Source: Bacillota bacterium (lineage in GTDB: Bacteria; Bacillota; Clostridia; Peptostreptococcales; Anaerovoracaceae). From it: a stretch of 64,000 bases of DNA. Positions 41,743 through 50,413 of the stretch are shown here, piece by piece. The position numbers were made by a program, and so were the translations under genes. The notes beneath the pieces were generated by a model. The model did no database searches. It saw only the letters and a program-made list of their open reading frames with translations, and was not told the DNA's origin. The stretch spans positions 1 to 64,000 of the forward strand of contig JAFPZZ010000035.1 of NCBI GenBank assembly GCA_017417045.1, given 5' to 3'. Positions within the stretch are counted from its first letter, which is position 1. Every line of letters begins with the position of its first letter.

Positions 41743-42872
41743 TCAGTAGGCGTAGCTTCTGCGAATTCAAATCCATATGACATAAGTATTTTTATGTCAC
41801 GACATAGCGTCGACGGTTCGCAGGATACGTAGACGAGCTTTCTGGGAGCGATATCCGCAACAGCCTTCAGAAGCTCCGGCCTGCAGCCGGCTCTCGGGGG
41901 ATCGAGTATGACTATATCGGCTTTGATCCCCTGCAGCTTAGTGTAAACGACCTCTTCAGCTTTGCCGCAGATGAAGACCGCGTTCACTATGCCGTTTATG
42001 ACCGCGTTTCTGTTCGCGTCTATTACGGCGGGTTTTACGCTTTCTACTCCTATGACCCTCGCGCAGGACCCGGCCATCGAAAGTCCTATGCTTCCGGCGC
42101 CGCAGTAAAGATCCAGTATCGTATCGCCAGGCCCGGGCTCCGCGTATTCCTGCACCTTTGAATACAGCAGGCTGCACGCACTGGGATTCACCTGGTAAAA
42201 GCTCAGAGGGCTAACCTCGGTCTCAAGCGTCCCCATATCAGTGACTATGTGGTCCTTCAGTATCCTCCTGTCGGCCTGGACGCTGCCGTCCCCGGCCTCC
42301 TTTATGATCATGAGGCTTCCGTCATACGCCCTGCGCACGGTCAGGCCTGTAAAGTACTTCTGAGAGGGCTTCATGGCCCCTGCGGCGTCTTTAACGGCCT
42401 GCGTCATGTCTTTTCCTATAAGCAGGCAGTCAGCGGGCTCAACGAGCCTGTGAGAGCCTCTGGCGCGGTATCCCGCCCTGTTTCCCTCGAGCGCGAAGCT
42501 CGCCTTGTTGCGGTAGCGCTGAGTCAGGGGCGAAGCTATGATGCGCCTTATCAGGGGGACTTCTATCCCGGCTATCCTTGTCAGCGCGTCCCTGAGCTTC
42601 TTTTCCTTCCACCTGAGCTGAGCTTCGTATGAAAGACTCATCAGGGGACATCCCCCGCACTCGCCGCAAATTTTACAAGCCGGCTCTATGCGGTCCGGAG
42701 ACGCTTCCTCAATAGAAATGAGGCGCCCCTTAGCGAAGCGCCCCCTGTCCTCTGCGATCTCTATGCGCGCGAGGTCTCCGGGAAGCGTTCCCGGGACGAA
42801 AACGGCCTTGCCGCCTTCGATATGGCCTATGCCTTCAGCCTGTACGCTGAGATCCGTAATCTCAATAAGCAT
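41682..42872 (-). CDS. rlmD: 23S rRNA (uracil-5-)-methyltransferase RlmD/RumA type
   Basis: SAM-dependent RNA methyltransferase of 396 residues making 5-methyluridine in 23S rRNA. It starts with a TRAM-like beta domain (EITDLSVQAEGIGHIEG), then a [4Fe-4S] cysteine cluster in ACKICGECGGCPL (Cys 66, 72, 75 with a later Cys), the SAM site LDLYCGAGSIGLS, DPPRAGC and the catalytic Cys in YVSCEPSTL. ATG 42872 is fixed by its one-base distance from the typA stop; the longer frame only reads antisense-like residues inside typA. TrmA-family relatives modify tRNA, but the Fe-S cluster argues for RumA. Confidence 0.92.
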   Translation of the reverse strand: MLIEITDLSVQAEGIGHIEGGKAVFVPGTLPGDLARIEIAEDRGRFAKGRLISIEEASPDRIEPACKICGECGGCPLMSLSYEAQLRWKEKKLRDALTRIAGIEVPLIRRIIASPLTQRYRNKASFALEGNRAGYRARGSHRLVEPADCLLIGKDMTQAVKDAAGAMKPSQKYFTGLTVRRAYDGSLMIIKEAGDGSVQADRRILKDHIVTDMGTLETEVSPLSFYQVNPSACSLLYSKVQEYAEPGPGDTILDLYCGAGSIGLSMAGSCARVIGVESVKPAVIDANRNAVINGIVNAVFICGKAEEVVYTKLQGIKADIVILDPPRAGCRPELLKAVADIAPRKLVYVSCEPSTLCRDIKILMSYGFEFAEATPTDMFPNSIHIETIVLLQKSNS

Positions 42873-42873
42873 G

Positions 42874-44757
42874 TTATTTACCGTAGTTCCTGCCGCTCCT
42901 CTTGCGCTCGAGCTCTCCCAGGATCTTTTTCCTGAGCCTGATGTCCAAGGGCGTGATCTCCACGAGCTCGTCGTCGTTGATCCACTCGAGGGCCTCTTCA
43001 AGGGTGAATGTCCTGGGAGGCGAGAGTTTGACCGCGTCGTCTGAACCCGCTGCGCGCATGTTGGAGACGTGCTTGGCCTTGCAGGGGTTGACTATCATAT
43101 CCTCGTTGCGGCTGTTCTGGCCCACTATCATTCCTTCGTAGACCTTGACTCCCGGACCGAGGAAGAGCTGCGCCCTTTCCTGGATATTGTTCAGCGCGTA
43201 GGGCGTGGTTGTACCGAGCTCCTGCGCTATTATCGCTCCGGCGGACCTTTCGGGGATCTCGCCCTTGTAATCTTCGTAGCCTATGAAGCGGCGCACCATG
43301 GTGCCCTCGCCCCTGGTCTCGTTTATGAACTGGCTCCTGTAGCCCATGAGGCCTCTAGTGGGAGCAGTATAAGTGATCCTTGAACGGCCGTTCTTGCCGT
43401 CCATGGAGACCATCATGCCCTTTCTGAGGTTCAGATCGTTTATTATGGTGCCGGAATACTCGTCGGGAACTTCTATGACGACTTCCTCCACGGGTTCCTG
43501 CCTCTGCCCGTGCTCGCCCTTGCCCCAGATGACCTCGGGCTTGGAAACGGCCAGCTCGTAGCCCTCCCTTCTCATCTGTTCGATGAGTATGGAAAGATGG
43601 AGCTCTCCCCTGCCGGACACCTTGAATGCGTCTGTCGAGTCGGTCGGTTCTACTCTGAGACCTACGTTGACCTCAAGCTCCTTTTCGAGCCTTTCCTTGA
43701 TATGCCTGGAAGTGACGAACTTTCCTTCCTTGCCTGCGAACGGGCTCTTGTTTACGAGGAAGTTCATCGAAAGCGTGGGCTCCTCGATGCTGATCGACGG
43801 AAGCCCTATGACGTGATCCTCCCTGCAGACGGTGTCGCCTATGGTGATATCCGCTATACCCGAGAGCACGCAGATGTCGCCGCTGTGGACCTCGCTGACG
43901 GCCACGCGCTTCATCCCTCTGTAGACGAAACACTGGTTGATCTTCCTCATGGCGTAGCTGCCGTCGGGCTTGGCTACGGCCACGCTGTCTCCCTCGCGTA
44001 TGATCCCGCTGTCTATCCTTCCTATGCCGAGGCGTCCGATATAGTCGTCGTAGGCCAGGGAGCTTATCTGCATCTGCAGAGGCTCGTCGTCCCTGTCGGG
44101 ATATGCGCCGCACTGCTCTATGATGGTCTCGAAAAGCGGCGTGATATTGAGTCCGCCCTGACCTCCGGCGGCCTTTCTCACCTTGTTGCCGTCCGGAGTC
44201 TCTATCGAGATGCCTTCGACCTCCTTGGGGTCTCTTACGACTATGCCCTGTCGCGCGATCCCGTAGAGTATGGGGAAGTCGAGCTGTCTGTCGTTGGCGT
44301 CGAGGTCCATGAATAGCTCGTAGACCTCGTCGACTACCTCGTCTATGCGGGCGTCCTTCTTGTCTATCTTGTTTATGAGAAGTATGGGGTTCAGGTTTTG
44401 CTCAAGCGCCTTGGACAGTACGAACCTTGTCTGGGGCATGGGCCCTTCCGAACTGTCGACCAGCAGTATTACGGTATCGACGGTCTTGATGATTCGCTCG
44501 ACCTCGGAGCTGAAATCCGCGTGGCCCGGGGTATCGACTATATTGATCTTGTAGTCTCCGTGCATGACGGAGCAATTCTTTGAGTAGATGGTGATGCCCC
44601 TCTCGCGCTCGAGATCGTTTGAGTCCATCATCTGAGCCTGCATCTCCTCGTTCTCGCGGAAGACGCCGCTCTGCGCCAGGAAGGCGTCGACGAGCGTTGA
44701 CTTGCCCGCGTCTACGTGAGCGATGACTGCTATATTTATTATCTTTTCCTTTTCCAT
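42874..44757 (-). CDS. typA: Translational GTPase TypA/BipA
   Basis: Ribosome-associated GTPase of 627 residues related to EF-G, involved in ribosome assembly and stress response. G1 is AHVDAGKST, G2 lies in RERGITIYSKN, G3 is DTPGHADF and G4 is NKID. Domain II, the EF-G-like domains and the BipA-specific C terminus (IVNPCKAKHVSNMRA, LEEALEWINDDELVEITP) are all present. It starts at ATG 44757 and is followed after one base by rlmD, so the two form an operon. It is divergent from plsC. Confidence 0.96.
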   Translation of the reverse strand: MEKEKIINIAVIAHVDAGKSTLVDAFLAQSGVFRENEEMQAQMMDSNDLERERGITIYSKNCSVMHGDYKINIVDTPGHADFSSEVERIIKTVDTVILLVDSSEGPMPQTRFVLSKALEQNLNPILLINKIDKKDARIDEVVDEVYELFMDLDANDRQLDFPILYGIARQGIVVRDPKEVEGISIETPDGNKVRKAAGGQGGLNITPLFETIIEQCGAYPDRDDEPLQMQISSLAYDDYIGRLGIGRIDSGIIREGDSVAVAKPDGSYAMRKINQCFVYRGMKRVAVSEVHSGDICVLSGIADITIGDTVCREDHVIGLPSISIEEPTLSMNFLVNKSPFAGKEGKFVTSRHIKERLEKELEVNVGLRVEPTDSTDAFKVSGRGELHLSILIEQMRREGYELAVSKPEVIWGKGEHGQRQEPVEEVVIEVPDEYSGTIINDLNLRKGMMVSMDGKNGRSRITYTAPTRGLMGYRSQFINETRGEGTMVRRFIGYEDYKGEIPERSAGAIIAQELGTTTPYALNNIQERAQLFLGPGVKVYEGMIVGQNSRNEDMIVNPCKAKHVSNMRAAGSDDAVKLSPPRTFTLEEALEWINDDELVEITPLDIRLRKKILGELERKRSGRNYGK

Positions 44758-44895
44758 AGCCTAAAGTCCTTTATATTATCGATTTAACCGTGTTAGTTTA
44801 TCACAGCAAAAAGCACTTTTCCATTAATTTCAAAAATAAAACGTCTGAAATGTGCTATAATCCAGCTCGTAATAGCAACGGAAAGGTTTAATTCT

Positions 44896-45630
44896 ATGAT
44901 ACGGTCACTGATTTTTATAATCTATATAGTACTGGCGCTCATCCTTCTTATCCCCTGCCTAATAGTAAGCAGCTTTGTAAGGGACAAGGAAGAGACCGGC
45001 GCTCCCAGCCCTGTGGGAGAATGGGCGCTGAACATCTTGCTTCCCCCTGTCGAGTGGATAATTGGCGTTATATACGATTACCGCGGAGAGGAGAACATCC
45101 CTGAGGGCCCCGCTCTCTACGTTGGAAATCACCAGAGCGATTTCGATGCCCTGTTTATAGAGCGCAAGCTCGGAGGCTTCAAGAGCGCGGTCGTAAAGAA
45201 GGAGCTCAGCAGGATCCCTGTCTTCAATATCCTTCTAAAGCATATGCACTGCATCATCATAGACCGCGGAGACCTGAGACAGTCCCTTAAATGCATGAAC
45301 CTGATGCAGCGCAGGCTCGAAGCCGGACAGTCCGAGATCATCTTCCCAGAAGGGACCAGGAGCAAAGGTCCGGATATGGGAGAATTCAAAGCCGGTGCAT
45401 TCAAGGCCGCTATCAAGGCCGGCGTCCCCGTGGTCCCCTTCGTCATCGACGGAAGCTATGATCTTTTTGAAGCGCAGGGTTATTTAAAATCTGCCCCGGT
45501 CAAGTTCAGCATACTTCCGCCTGTGGACACATCCGAGCCCGGGCTCAAGGCACAGGAACTATCCGAAACGGTGAAAGCCATGATACAGCAGGAGCTCGAC
45601 AGGCTCAGAAGCGAGGATGATGCGTCGTAA
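44896..45630 (+). CDS. plsC: 1-acyl-sn-glycerol-3-phosphate acyltransferase
   Basis: Membrane-bound acyltransferase (244 residues) making phosphatidic acid from lysophosphatidic acid in phospholipid synthesis. An N-terminal membrane helix (LIFIIYIVLALILLIPCLIV) precedes the conserved blocks NHQSDFDAL (H-x4-D), FPEGTRSK and VPVVPFVIDGS. GGAAAGG precedes ATG 44896. It is divergent from typA and stands alone. A second hydrophobic stretch lies around LLPPVEWIIGVIYD. Confidence 0.93.
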   Translation: MIRSLIFIIYIVLALILLIPCLIVSSFVRDKEETGAPSPVGEWALNILLPPVEWIIGVIYDYRGEENIPEGPALYVGNHQSDFDALFIERKLGGFKSAVVKKELSRIPVFNILLKHMHCIIIDRGDLRQSLKCMNLMQRRLEAGQSEIIFPEGTRSKGPDMGEFKAGAFKAAIKAGVPVVPFVIDGSYDLFEAQGYLKSAPVKFSILPPVDTSEPGLKAQELSETVKAMIQQELDRLRSEDDAS

Positions 45631-45644
45631 AATAACTGACGCGG

Positions 45645-45790
45645 TAGCGTGCAGCCGTTCAAACTTCGACTTCGGCTCGCTTTCGCGGGCACGCCTCGCA
45701 CGGGACCTGCCGCTGCTCTGTCTTCGCTGACGCTCGCCAGTCGCAGGGCTAGGTCTCCGTCGAACCTTTAGGTTCTCGTCCTTTTCCATT
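45645..45790. repeat. Structured GC-rich intergenic stretch between plsC and tRNA-Leu, candidate dispersed repeat
   Basis: This roughly 145-base stretch is unlike the adjoining genes: short self-complementary words such as GGCTCGC/GCGAGCC and GACGCTCGCCAGTCG occur, and on both strands any ORF is short and rich in Arg and Ser. Elements like this often follow tRNA genes in Clostridia as dispersed repeats. Within this window I see only one copy, so the repeat character is inferred. Confidence 0.35.
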
Positions 45791-45798
45791 CAAAACAT

Positions 45799-45832
45799 AA
45801 AAACACAGATGACTGAAGCCATCTGTGTTTTA
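45799..45832 (-). terminator. Terminator after tRNA-Leu
   Basis: Twelve-base stem AAAACACAGATG / CATCTGTGTTTT with an eight-base loop, starting two bases after the encoded CCA on the minus strand and followed by TATGTTTTG. Confidence 0.85.
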
Positions 45833-45833
45833 A

Positions 45834-45920
45834 TGGTGCAGGTAAGAGGACTCGAACCTCCATGAAATTGCTTTCACACGGACCTGAACCGTGCGCGTCT
45901 GCCAATTCCGCCATACCTGC
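45834..45920 (-). tRNA. tRNA-Leu (anticodon CAG)
   Basis: Reads on the minus strand with acceptor stem GCAGGTA / TACCTGC, the A discriminator, and encoded CCA (45834-45836). The anticodon stem CACGG / CCGTG holds the loop TTCAGGT with anticodon CAG for CUG codons. The long variable arm (GAAAGCAATTTC) confirms a class II tRNA, and GGTTCGAGTCC is the T arm. Confidence 0.97.
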
Positions 45921-45933
45921 ACGAACATTAGTT

Positions 45934-45962
45934 ATGATATATCACGAAAGGTCCGTTTGCAA
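45934..45962 (-). promoter_or_regulatory. Promoter of tRNA-Leu
   Basis: TTGCAA (45957-45962) and TATCAT (45934-45939) with 17-base spacing on the minus strand, ending 13 bases before the mature 5' end. Confidence 0.7.
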
Positions 45963-46046
45963 GACAATTTTTTAGCAAAACTACTGGAAAAATAACTCTG
46001 ATGTGGTAAAATGCTTACGATGCTTAAGCATCAGAAGGAGATTATT

Positions 46047-46406
46047 ATGCCTCAGGATAATTTTGAAAGCGTCAGCATCAGCTCCGCCGTAATTGAGACC
46101 ATCATAGGTGCGCAGACCCGTTTTACGGGCAACGTAAAGACCTCCAAGCCCATACGTATCGACGGTGAATACGAAGGCGAGATAGAATCCACCGACTCCG
46201 TCGTCATCACCGAGACGGGAAGCTTCAAGGGAACGATCAGCTGCGCCAGCCTCATCCTCTCCGGCAAGGGAGAAGGAACTGCTACCTGCTCCGAGCTTCT
46301 CGACATCAAGTCTGGCGCCAGCTTCAAGGGCGACGTTGCCACGAAGAATATAGTCACCTACCCCGGCTCCATGCTCGACGGCAACTGCAAGATGATCAGG
46401 GAATAA
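46047..46406 (+). CDS. Bactofilin (polymer-forming cytoskeletal protein)
   Basis: Small beta-helical scaffold protein of 119 residues. The bactofilin repeat pattern is clear: IIGAQTRFTGNVKTSKPIRIDGEYEGEIES, then VVITETGSFKGTISCASLILSGKGEGT and the hydrophobic beta-strand ladder ending GSMLDGNCKM. Bactofilins polymerise without nucleotides at membranes and shape cells. The ATG at 46047 follows AGAAGGAG; an upstream ATG in frame is not supported. Single gene ended by a good terminator. Confidence 0.9.
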   Translation: MPQDNFESVSISSAVIETIIGAQTRFTGNVKTSKPIRIDGEYEGEIESTDSVVITETGSFKGTISCASLILSGKGEGTATCSELLDIKSGASFKGDVATKNIVTYPGSMLDGNCKMIRE

Positions 46407-46430
46407 TACCTGCGCATTGAAAACACAGGA

Positions 46431-46458
46431 AAGCTCCGCGAAGTGCGGAGCTTTTTTA
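46431..46458 (+). terminator. Terminator after bactofilin
   Basis: Stem AAAGCTCCGC / GCGGAGCTTT with a five-base loop and a run of six T. Confidence 0.9.
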
Positions 46459-46472
46459 CTGAGTATTATTTA

Positions 46473-46505
46473 AGCCCCGCGGCATCGGTATGAGCGCGGG
46501 GCTTA
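46473..46505 (-). terminator. Terminator after the MATE gene at 46548
   Basis: Ten-base stem AAGCCCCGCG / CGCGGGGCTT with a 13-base loop, 42 bases after the MATE stop on the minus strand; AAATAATA follows. It faces the bactofilin terminator. Confidence 0.65.
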
Positions 46506-46547
46506 TGCTGTCTTTATAAGTTCTTTCAGAAAGCGCCTTTAAAGCAC

Positions 46548-48041
46548 TTACCTCTTCTGATCGCTGAGCTTGATGAAGCGCCACTTTCCGGTCTGATAAT
46601 GCCAGAGTATGAGGGCTGTCCTGATGCCCTGGTCGAGCACCAGAGCGTACCAGGCTCCCTTGAGGCCAAGATGCAGGAAGTTTACGAAGAGTATGGCCAT
46701 GCCGCTGCGCACGCCAAGCACGGTCACGAATATGACCATCGCCGAGAACTTGGTGTCGCCTGCCCCTCTGAGAGCGCCGTTGGTGATGAACTGCTGGTTC
46801 TGGAACGGCTGCATTATCGCTACCATGGAGAGTATCTCGGAGCCGAGCCTTATTACCTCGGTATTTTCGTTGTAAAGCCCCACCAGCGTGCCGCTGAAGG
46901 TGTATATGGCGGTCGCCAGCAGTACTGCCGATATCAGTCCGAGCCGCTTGGTGTATTTGTTATACAGCCAGGCCATATCTATCCTGCGCTTGCCGAGGCT
47001 CTGGCCCGAGAGCGTGGTGTTCGCGTTCTGGAAGGCCATTCCTATCATGAAGCTCATGGACTGTATGTTCATACAGACCTGGTGAGTCGCGTAAGCGATA
47101 TCGCCGAGCCCTGTGATAGTCCTGGTGTAGATGATGATGCCCGCCCTCATAAAGAGCTGCTCCATCATGGAAGGAAGGCCGATCTTGACTACGTCGTTGA
47201 AGATATCCCTGTCAAAGTGGAATCTCTCCTTGAAATCGAAGTATACGAACCTCGTCTTGCTGAGTATTACGCCCGCCGCGATAAAGAACGCCACAGTCTG
47301 TCCGATAACGGTCGCGAGAGACGCTCCGGCGACGTCCATCTCGGGAAAACCGAACTTTCCGTAGATCAGCAGATAGTTGAATACGACGTTCACGACGTTG
47401 GCAATCGTATTGTAGATCATAGGCATCTTCGTATCCCCGCAGCCCCTCAGCGCCGCTGTGAACGTGAAGGTCATCGCAATGGGCACGAAGCCGTACATCT
47501 GTATCTTGAAATACGTAACGCCGTAGGCGAAGGTCGTGTCGGAGATGTTCTTTCCGGCGATGAGCCTGATCATAGGCTCCGCAAAGATGACTCCGCATAT
47601 GGCGAAGAAAACTGCCAGGATAATGTTGACGAAAACAGACTGCTTGAGGACCTGATTCGCCTTCTTCTGATCTCCTATGCCCCTGTAGCGGGCGACCATG
47701 GCGGTCCCGCCAATATTAAGGGACTGCACGAGGGTCATCAGGAGAAACTTGGGCTGCGTGCTGAGACCTACTGCTGACAGGGCCTGCACGCCGAGAGTTC
47801 CGGGGAGTCTTCCTACCATGATCTGGTCGGCCATGCTCGTCAGCTGTGTCAATATGAGCTCTATCAGAGACGGCCATGCTATTCTCAGCACGTCCTTGTA
47901 GAGCATGTTGCTCGTGATGCCATCCGGCAGCTCGTAGCGGCCGAGCTTAGAGCCGGGCTCCGGTATATCTTTTTCCGTTCCGAAAGGCACCTCATCCAGC
48001 GTAGTGTGGATGATCTTTACCTTCTTTTCATTTTCCGCCAT
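46548..48041 (-). CDS. MATE family exporter
   Basis: Multidrug/toxin exporter of 497 residues with about 12 membrane segments and an N-terminal cytoplasmic extension of roughly 45 residues. Family signatures are VLRIAWPSLIELILTQLTSMADQIMVGRL and, in the second half, GMAFQNANTTLSGQSLGKRR. The PROSITE-like pattern ALRGCGDTKMPM and ALRGAGDTKFSAM both occur, once in each half, reflecting the internal duplication. No partner gene is adjacent; the divergent DUF362 gene begins 176 bases away. Confidence 0.9.
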   Translation of the reverse strand: MAENEKKVKIIHTTLDEVPFGTEKDIPEPGSKLGRYELPDGITSNMLYKDVLRIAWPSLIELILTQLTSMADQIMVGRLPGTLGVQALSAVGLSTQPKFLLMTLVQSLNIGGTAMVARYRGIGDQKKANQVLKQSVFVNIILAVFFAICGVIFAEPMIRLIAGKNISDTTFAYGVTYFKIQMYGFVPIAMTFTFTAALRGCGDTKMPMIYNTIANVVNVVFNYLLIYGKFGFPEMDVAGASLATVIGQTVAFFIAAGVILSKTRFVYFDFKERFHFDRDIFNDVVKIGLPSMMEQLFMRAGIIIYTRTITGLGDIAYATHQVCMNIQSMSFMIGMAFQNANTTLSGQSLGKRRIDMAWLYNKYTKRLGLISAVLLATAIYTFSGTLVGLYNENTEVIRLGSEILSMVAIMQPFQNQQFITNGALRGAGDTKFSAMVIFVTVLGVRSGMAILFVNFLHLGLKGAWYALVLDQGIRTALILWHYQTGKWRFIKLSDQKR

Positions 48042-48216
48042 TCCAAACCCCTTAGTTCGCTTATCTCTTTGATCATGCTATTTTATACCCCATTTCGTGG
48101 TGTTACAACAAAATTTCGAAAATATAGTTATTCAATAATGTTGACTAATTTGGTAAAATCATATTGGTTTATTATAAAATAAACGATCAGATCAGAAGAT
48201 CAGGAAAGGAGCGATC

Positions 48217-49101
48217 ATGACAAGACCAGTTGTTTATTTCACCGACAAGATCGATCCCAAGACCGTAGTAGAATTGTATAAAAAGGTCGGGAAAGAACTA
48301 CCCGGGAAAGTCGCCGTCAAGCTCCATTCGGGCGAAAAAGGAAATCAAAATTTCCTCCGTCCCGAATTCTGGCAGCCGATGGTAGAAGCCGTGAACGGCA
48401 CCGTGGTCGAATGCAACACCGCATACGGCGGTGAAAGAAATTCCACAGCTAAACACAAAAAACTCATCAAGTATCACGGATGGGACAGTCTCTTCGACGT
48501 AGACCTCATGGACGCCGAGGGTCCGGATATAGAGCTCGCCATTCCGAACGGAAAGGTGCTGGACAAGAGTTTCGTCGGAAAGAACATGGCTAACTACGAT
48601 TCCATGCTCGTGCTGGCTCACTTCAAAGGCCACCCCATGGGCGGCTTCGGCGGCGCGCTCAAGCAGCTCGGAATAGGCTGCGAATCCACCAGGGGCAAGG
48701 CCTACGTGCACTCGGCGGGACGTACGGACGATCAGACCAAGTGCTGGGATCCCCTTCCCCCGCAGGACACCTTCCTCGAATCCATGGCTGACGCTGCGAG
48801 CTCCATCGTCGAGTTCTTCAAGGGGAACATGGTATTTATCAACGTAATGGCCAACATATCCGTTGACTGCGACTGCTGCGCGGTCGCGGAAGACCCCTGC
48901 ATGAAGGACATCGGGATGCTCGCCTCCCTCGATCCTATCGCCATAGACCAGGCCTGCATAGACCTCGTTTACGCCGCGACGGACGATCCGGGGCAGAAGC
49001 ACTTCCTCGAAAGAGTCGAGAGCAGGCATGGGATACACACCATAGAAGCTGCCGCTGAGCTCGGCTTCGGCACCAGAGATTACGAGCTCGTAAGGCTTTA
49101 A
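48217..49101 (+). CDS. DUF362 domain protein
   Basis: Protein of 294 residues matching the DUF362 family (KVAVKLHSGEKGN, GGFGGALKQLGIG, SLDPIAIDQACIDLVY). DUF362 proteins are thought to be redox or metal related but have no proven reaction. This copy lacks the appended ferredoxin found in many relatives; instead an internal cysteine group DCDCCAVAEDPC may bind a metal or cluster. ATG 48217 follows AGGAAAGGAG. It is followed by an aldo/keto reductase gene with a ferredoxin tail 82 bases downstream, likely one transcript. Confidence 0.85.
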   Translation: MTRPVVYFTDKIDPKTVVELYKKVGKELPGKVAVKLHSGEKGNQNFLRPEFWQPMVEAVNGTVVECNTAYGGERNSTAKHKKLIKYHGWDSLFDVDLMDAEGPDIELAIPNGKVLDKSFVGKNMANYDSMLVLAHFKGHPMGGFGGALKQLGIGCESTRGKAYVHSAGRTDDQTKCWDPLPPQDTFLESMADAASSIVEFFKGNMVFINVMANISVDCDCCAVAEDPCMKDIGMLASLDPIAIDQACIDLVYAATDDPGQKHFLERVESRHGIHTIEAAAELGFGTRDYELVRL

Positions 49102-49183
49102 GAACGGCTAGGCTTTAGATCCGGCCATCGCATGCTTCGGTCAATAGAAAATATTCACACAGCCATTTAGGAAAGGAGAAATC

Positions 49184-50335
49184 ATGCTATATAAAGATTT
49201 TCAGGGACTTAAGCTATCAAAACTCGGCCTCGGCTGCATGAGGCTCCCCATAATCGGAGACGATACAGCTAACATCGACAAGGAAAAGACCGCCGAAATG
49301 ATAGAATACGCCATGAAAAACGGCATCAATTACTACGATACCGCCTGGCCCTATCACAATCAGCAGTCCGAGCTCGTTGTCGGAGAGATACTCAAGAAGT
49401 ATCCCAGAGACAGCTTTTATCTTGCGAGCAAATTCCCGGGCTTCAACGATGAGAACTTCACCAAGGGGCCCGAGATCTTCGAAAGACAGCTCGAAAAGTG
49501 CCAGGTCGACTATTTCGACTTCTATCTACTCCACAACGTCAACGAGGGCAACGTGGACAATTACCTCAACAAGGATCTCGGCGTGGTCGAATACCTGCTC
49601 GAGCAGAAGAAGGTCGGCCGCATCAGGCACCTCGGCTTCTCCTGCCACGGACAGCTCGACGTGCTCGAGCGCACCCTCGACGCTTATCCGGAGCTCGAAT
49701 TCTGCCAGATACAGCTGAACTGGCTCGACTGGAGGCTCCAGAGGGCCGACGAGAAGGTCGCGCTCCTCAACAGCAGGAACGTGCCGGTATGGGTCATGGA
49801 GCCTGTTCGCGGAGGCAAGCTCGTCGATATAGGCGAAGAGTTCGAGAAGGAGCTCAAGGCTCTCAGACCCGAGGAAGGAAATCCCGCTTGGGCGCTCAGA
49901 TTCGTAGACGGTATCCCCGGAGTTACTATGATACTCTCCGGAATGTCCAACATGGATCAGCTCAAGGAGAACATTAAGACCATGGCTGAGGACAAGCCTC
50001 TCTCCGAGTCGGAAAGAGCGACGCTTCTATCCATCACCGACGAGATGATGAGAAAGAACACCCTGCCCTGCACCGCCTGCAGATACTGCATTGAAGAGAA
50101 CGACTGCCCCATGGGCCTCAATATTCCGAGGATCATGGCGATCTACAACGAGATGCTCTACAACAACGGCGGCACCACGGCTCCCAGATTCATGGGCTCT
50201 CTTCCCGACGACAAGAAGCCTTCTGCCTGCATAGGCTGCGGAGCCTGCGCAGCTGTCTGCCCGCAGGGACTCGATATCCCGGGCATGATGGTAGACTTCA
50301 TGGAGAAGTACAAGGGCTTCTACGAAGAGAAATGA
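49184..50335 (+). CDS. Aldo/keto reductase with C-terminal ferredoxin domain (second copy)
   Basis: Oxidoreductase of 383 residues, same architecture as the gene at 23884. The barrel shows NYYDTAWPYHNQQSE, the Lys in ASKFPG and the His in YLLHNVNEG. The C-terminal ferredoxin region has CTACRYCIEENDCPMGLNIP and CIGCGACAAVCPQGLDIP, giving at least one [4Fe-4S] cluster. AGGAAAGGAG precedes ATG 49184. It lies between the DUF362 gene and a beta-decarboxylating dehydrogenase, suggesting a short redox pathway. Confidence 0.92.
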   Translation: MLYKDFQGLKLSKLGLGCMRLPIIGDDTANIDKEKTAEMIEYAMKNGINYYDTAWPYHNQQSELVVGEILKKYPRDSFYLASKFPGFNDENFTKGPEIFERQLEKCQVDYFDFYLLHNVNEGNVDNYLNKDLGVVEYLLEQKKVGRIRHLGFSCHGQLDVLERTLDAYPELEFCQIQLNWLDWRLQRADEKVALLNSRNVPVWVMEPVRGGKLVDIGEEFEKELKALRPEEGNPAWALRFVDGIPGVTMILSGMSNMDQLKENIKTMAEDKPLSESERATLLSITDEMMRKNTLPCTACRYCIEENDCPMGLNIPRIMAIYNEMLYNNGGTTAPRFMGSLPDDKKPSACIGCGACAAVCPQGLDIPGMMVDFMEKYKGFYEEK

Positions 50336-50364
50336 TCTCAAAACCGATAAATTAATAGAACTAC

Positions 50365-50388
50365 GAGGGACTGCCTGCGCAGTCCCTC
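50365..50388 (+). other. Hairpin between aldo/keto reductase and dehydrogenase genes
   Basis: Nine-base stem GAGGGACTG / CAGTCCCTC with a short loop and no U run, in the 78-base gap. It probably adjusts mRNA stability rather than stopping transcription. Confidence 0.5.
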
Positions 50389-50413
50389 ACAGCATAGTAA
50401 GAAAAGGATCAAG

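Noticed and set aside
45559..45789. Basic frame of 76 codons between plsC and tRNA-Leu
   Set aside because: Its Arg/Ser-rich translation comes from the structured GC-rich block; it has no family resemblance and overlaps the end of plsC on the opposite strand.
48100..48216. Promoter with TTGACT at 48141 for the DUF362 gene
   Set aside because: No -10 hexamer stands at a proper distance from it, so I did not list it as a feature.
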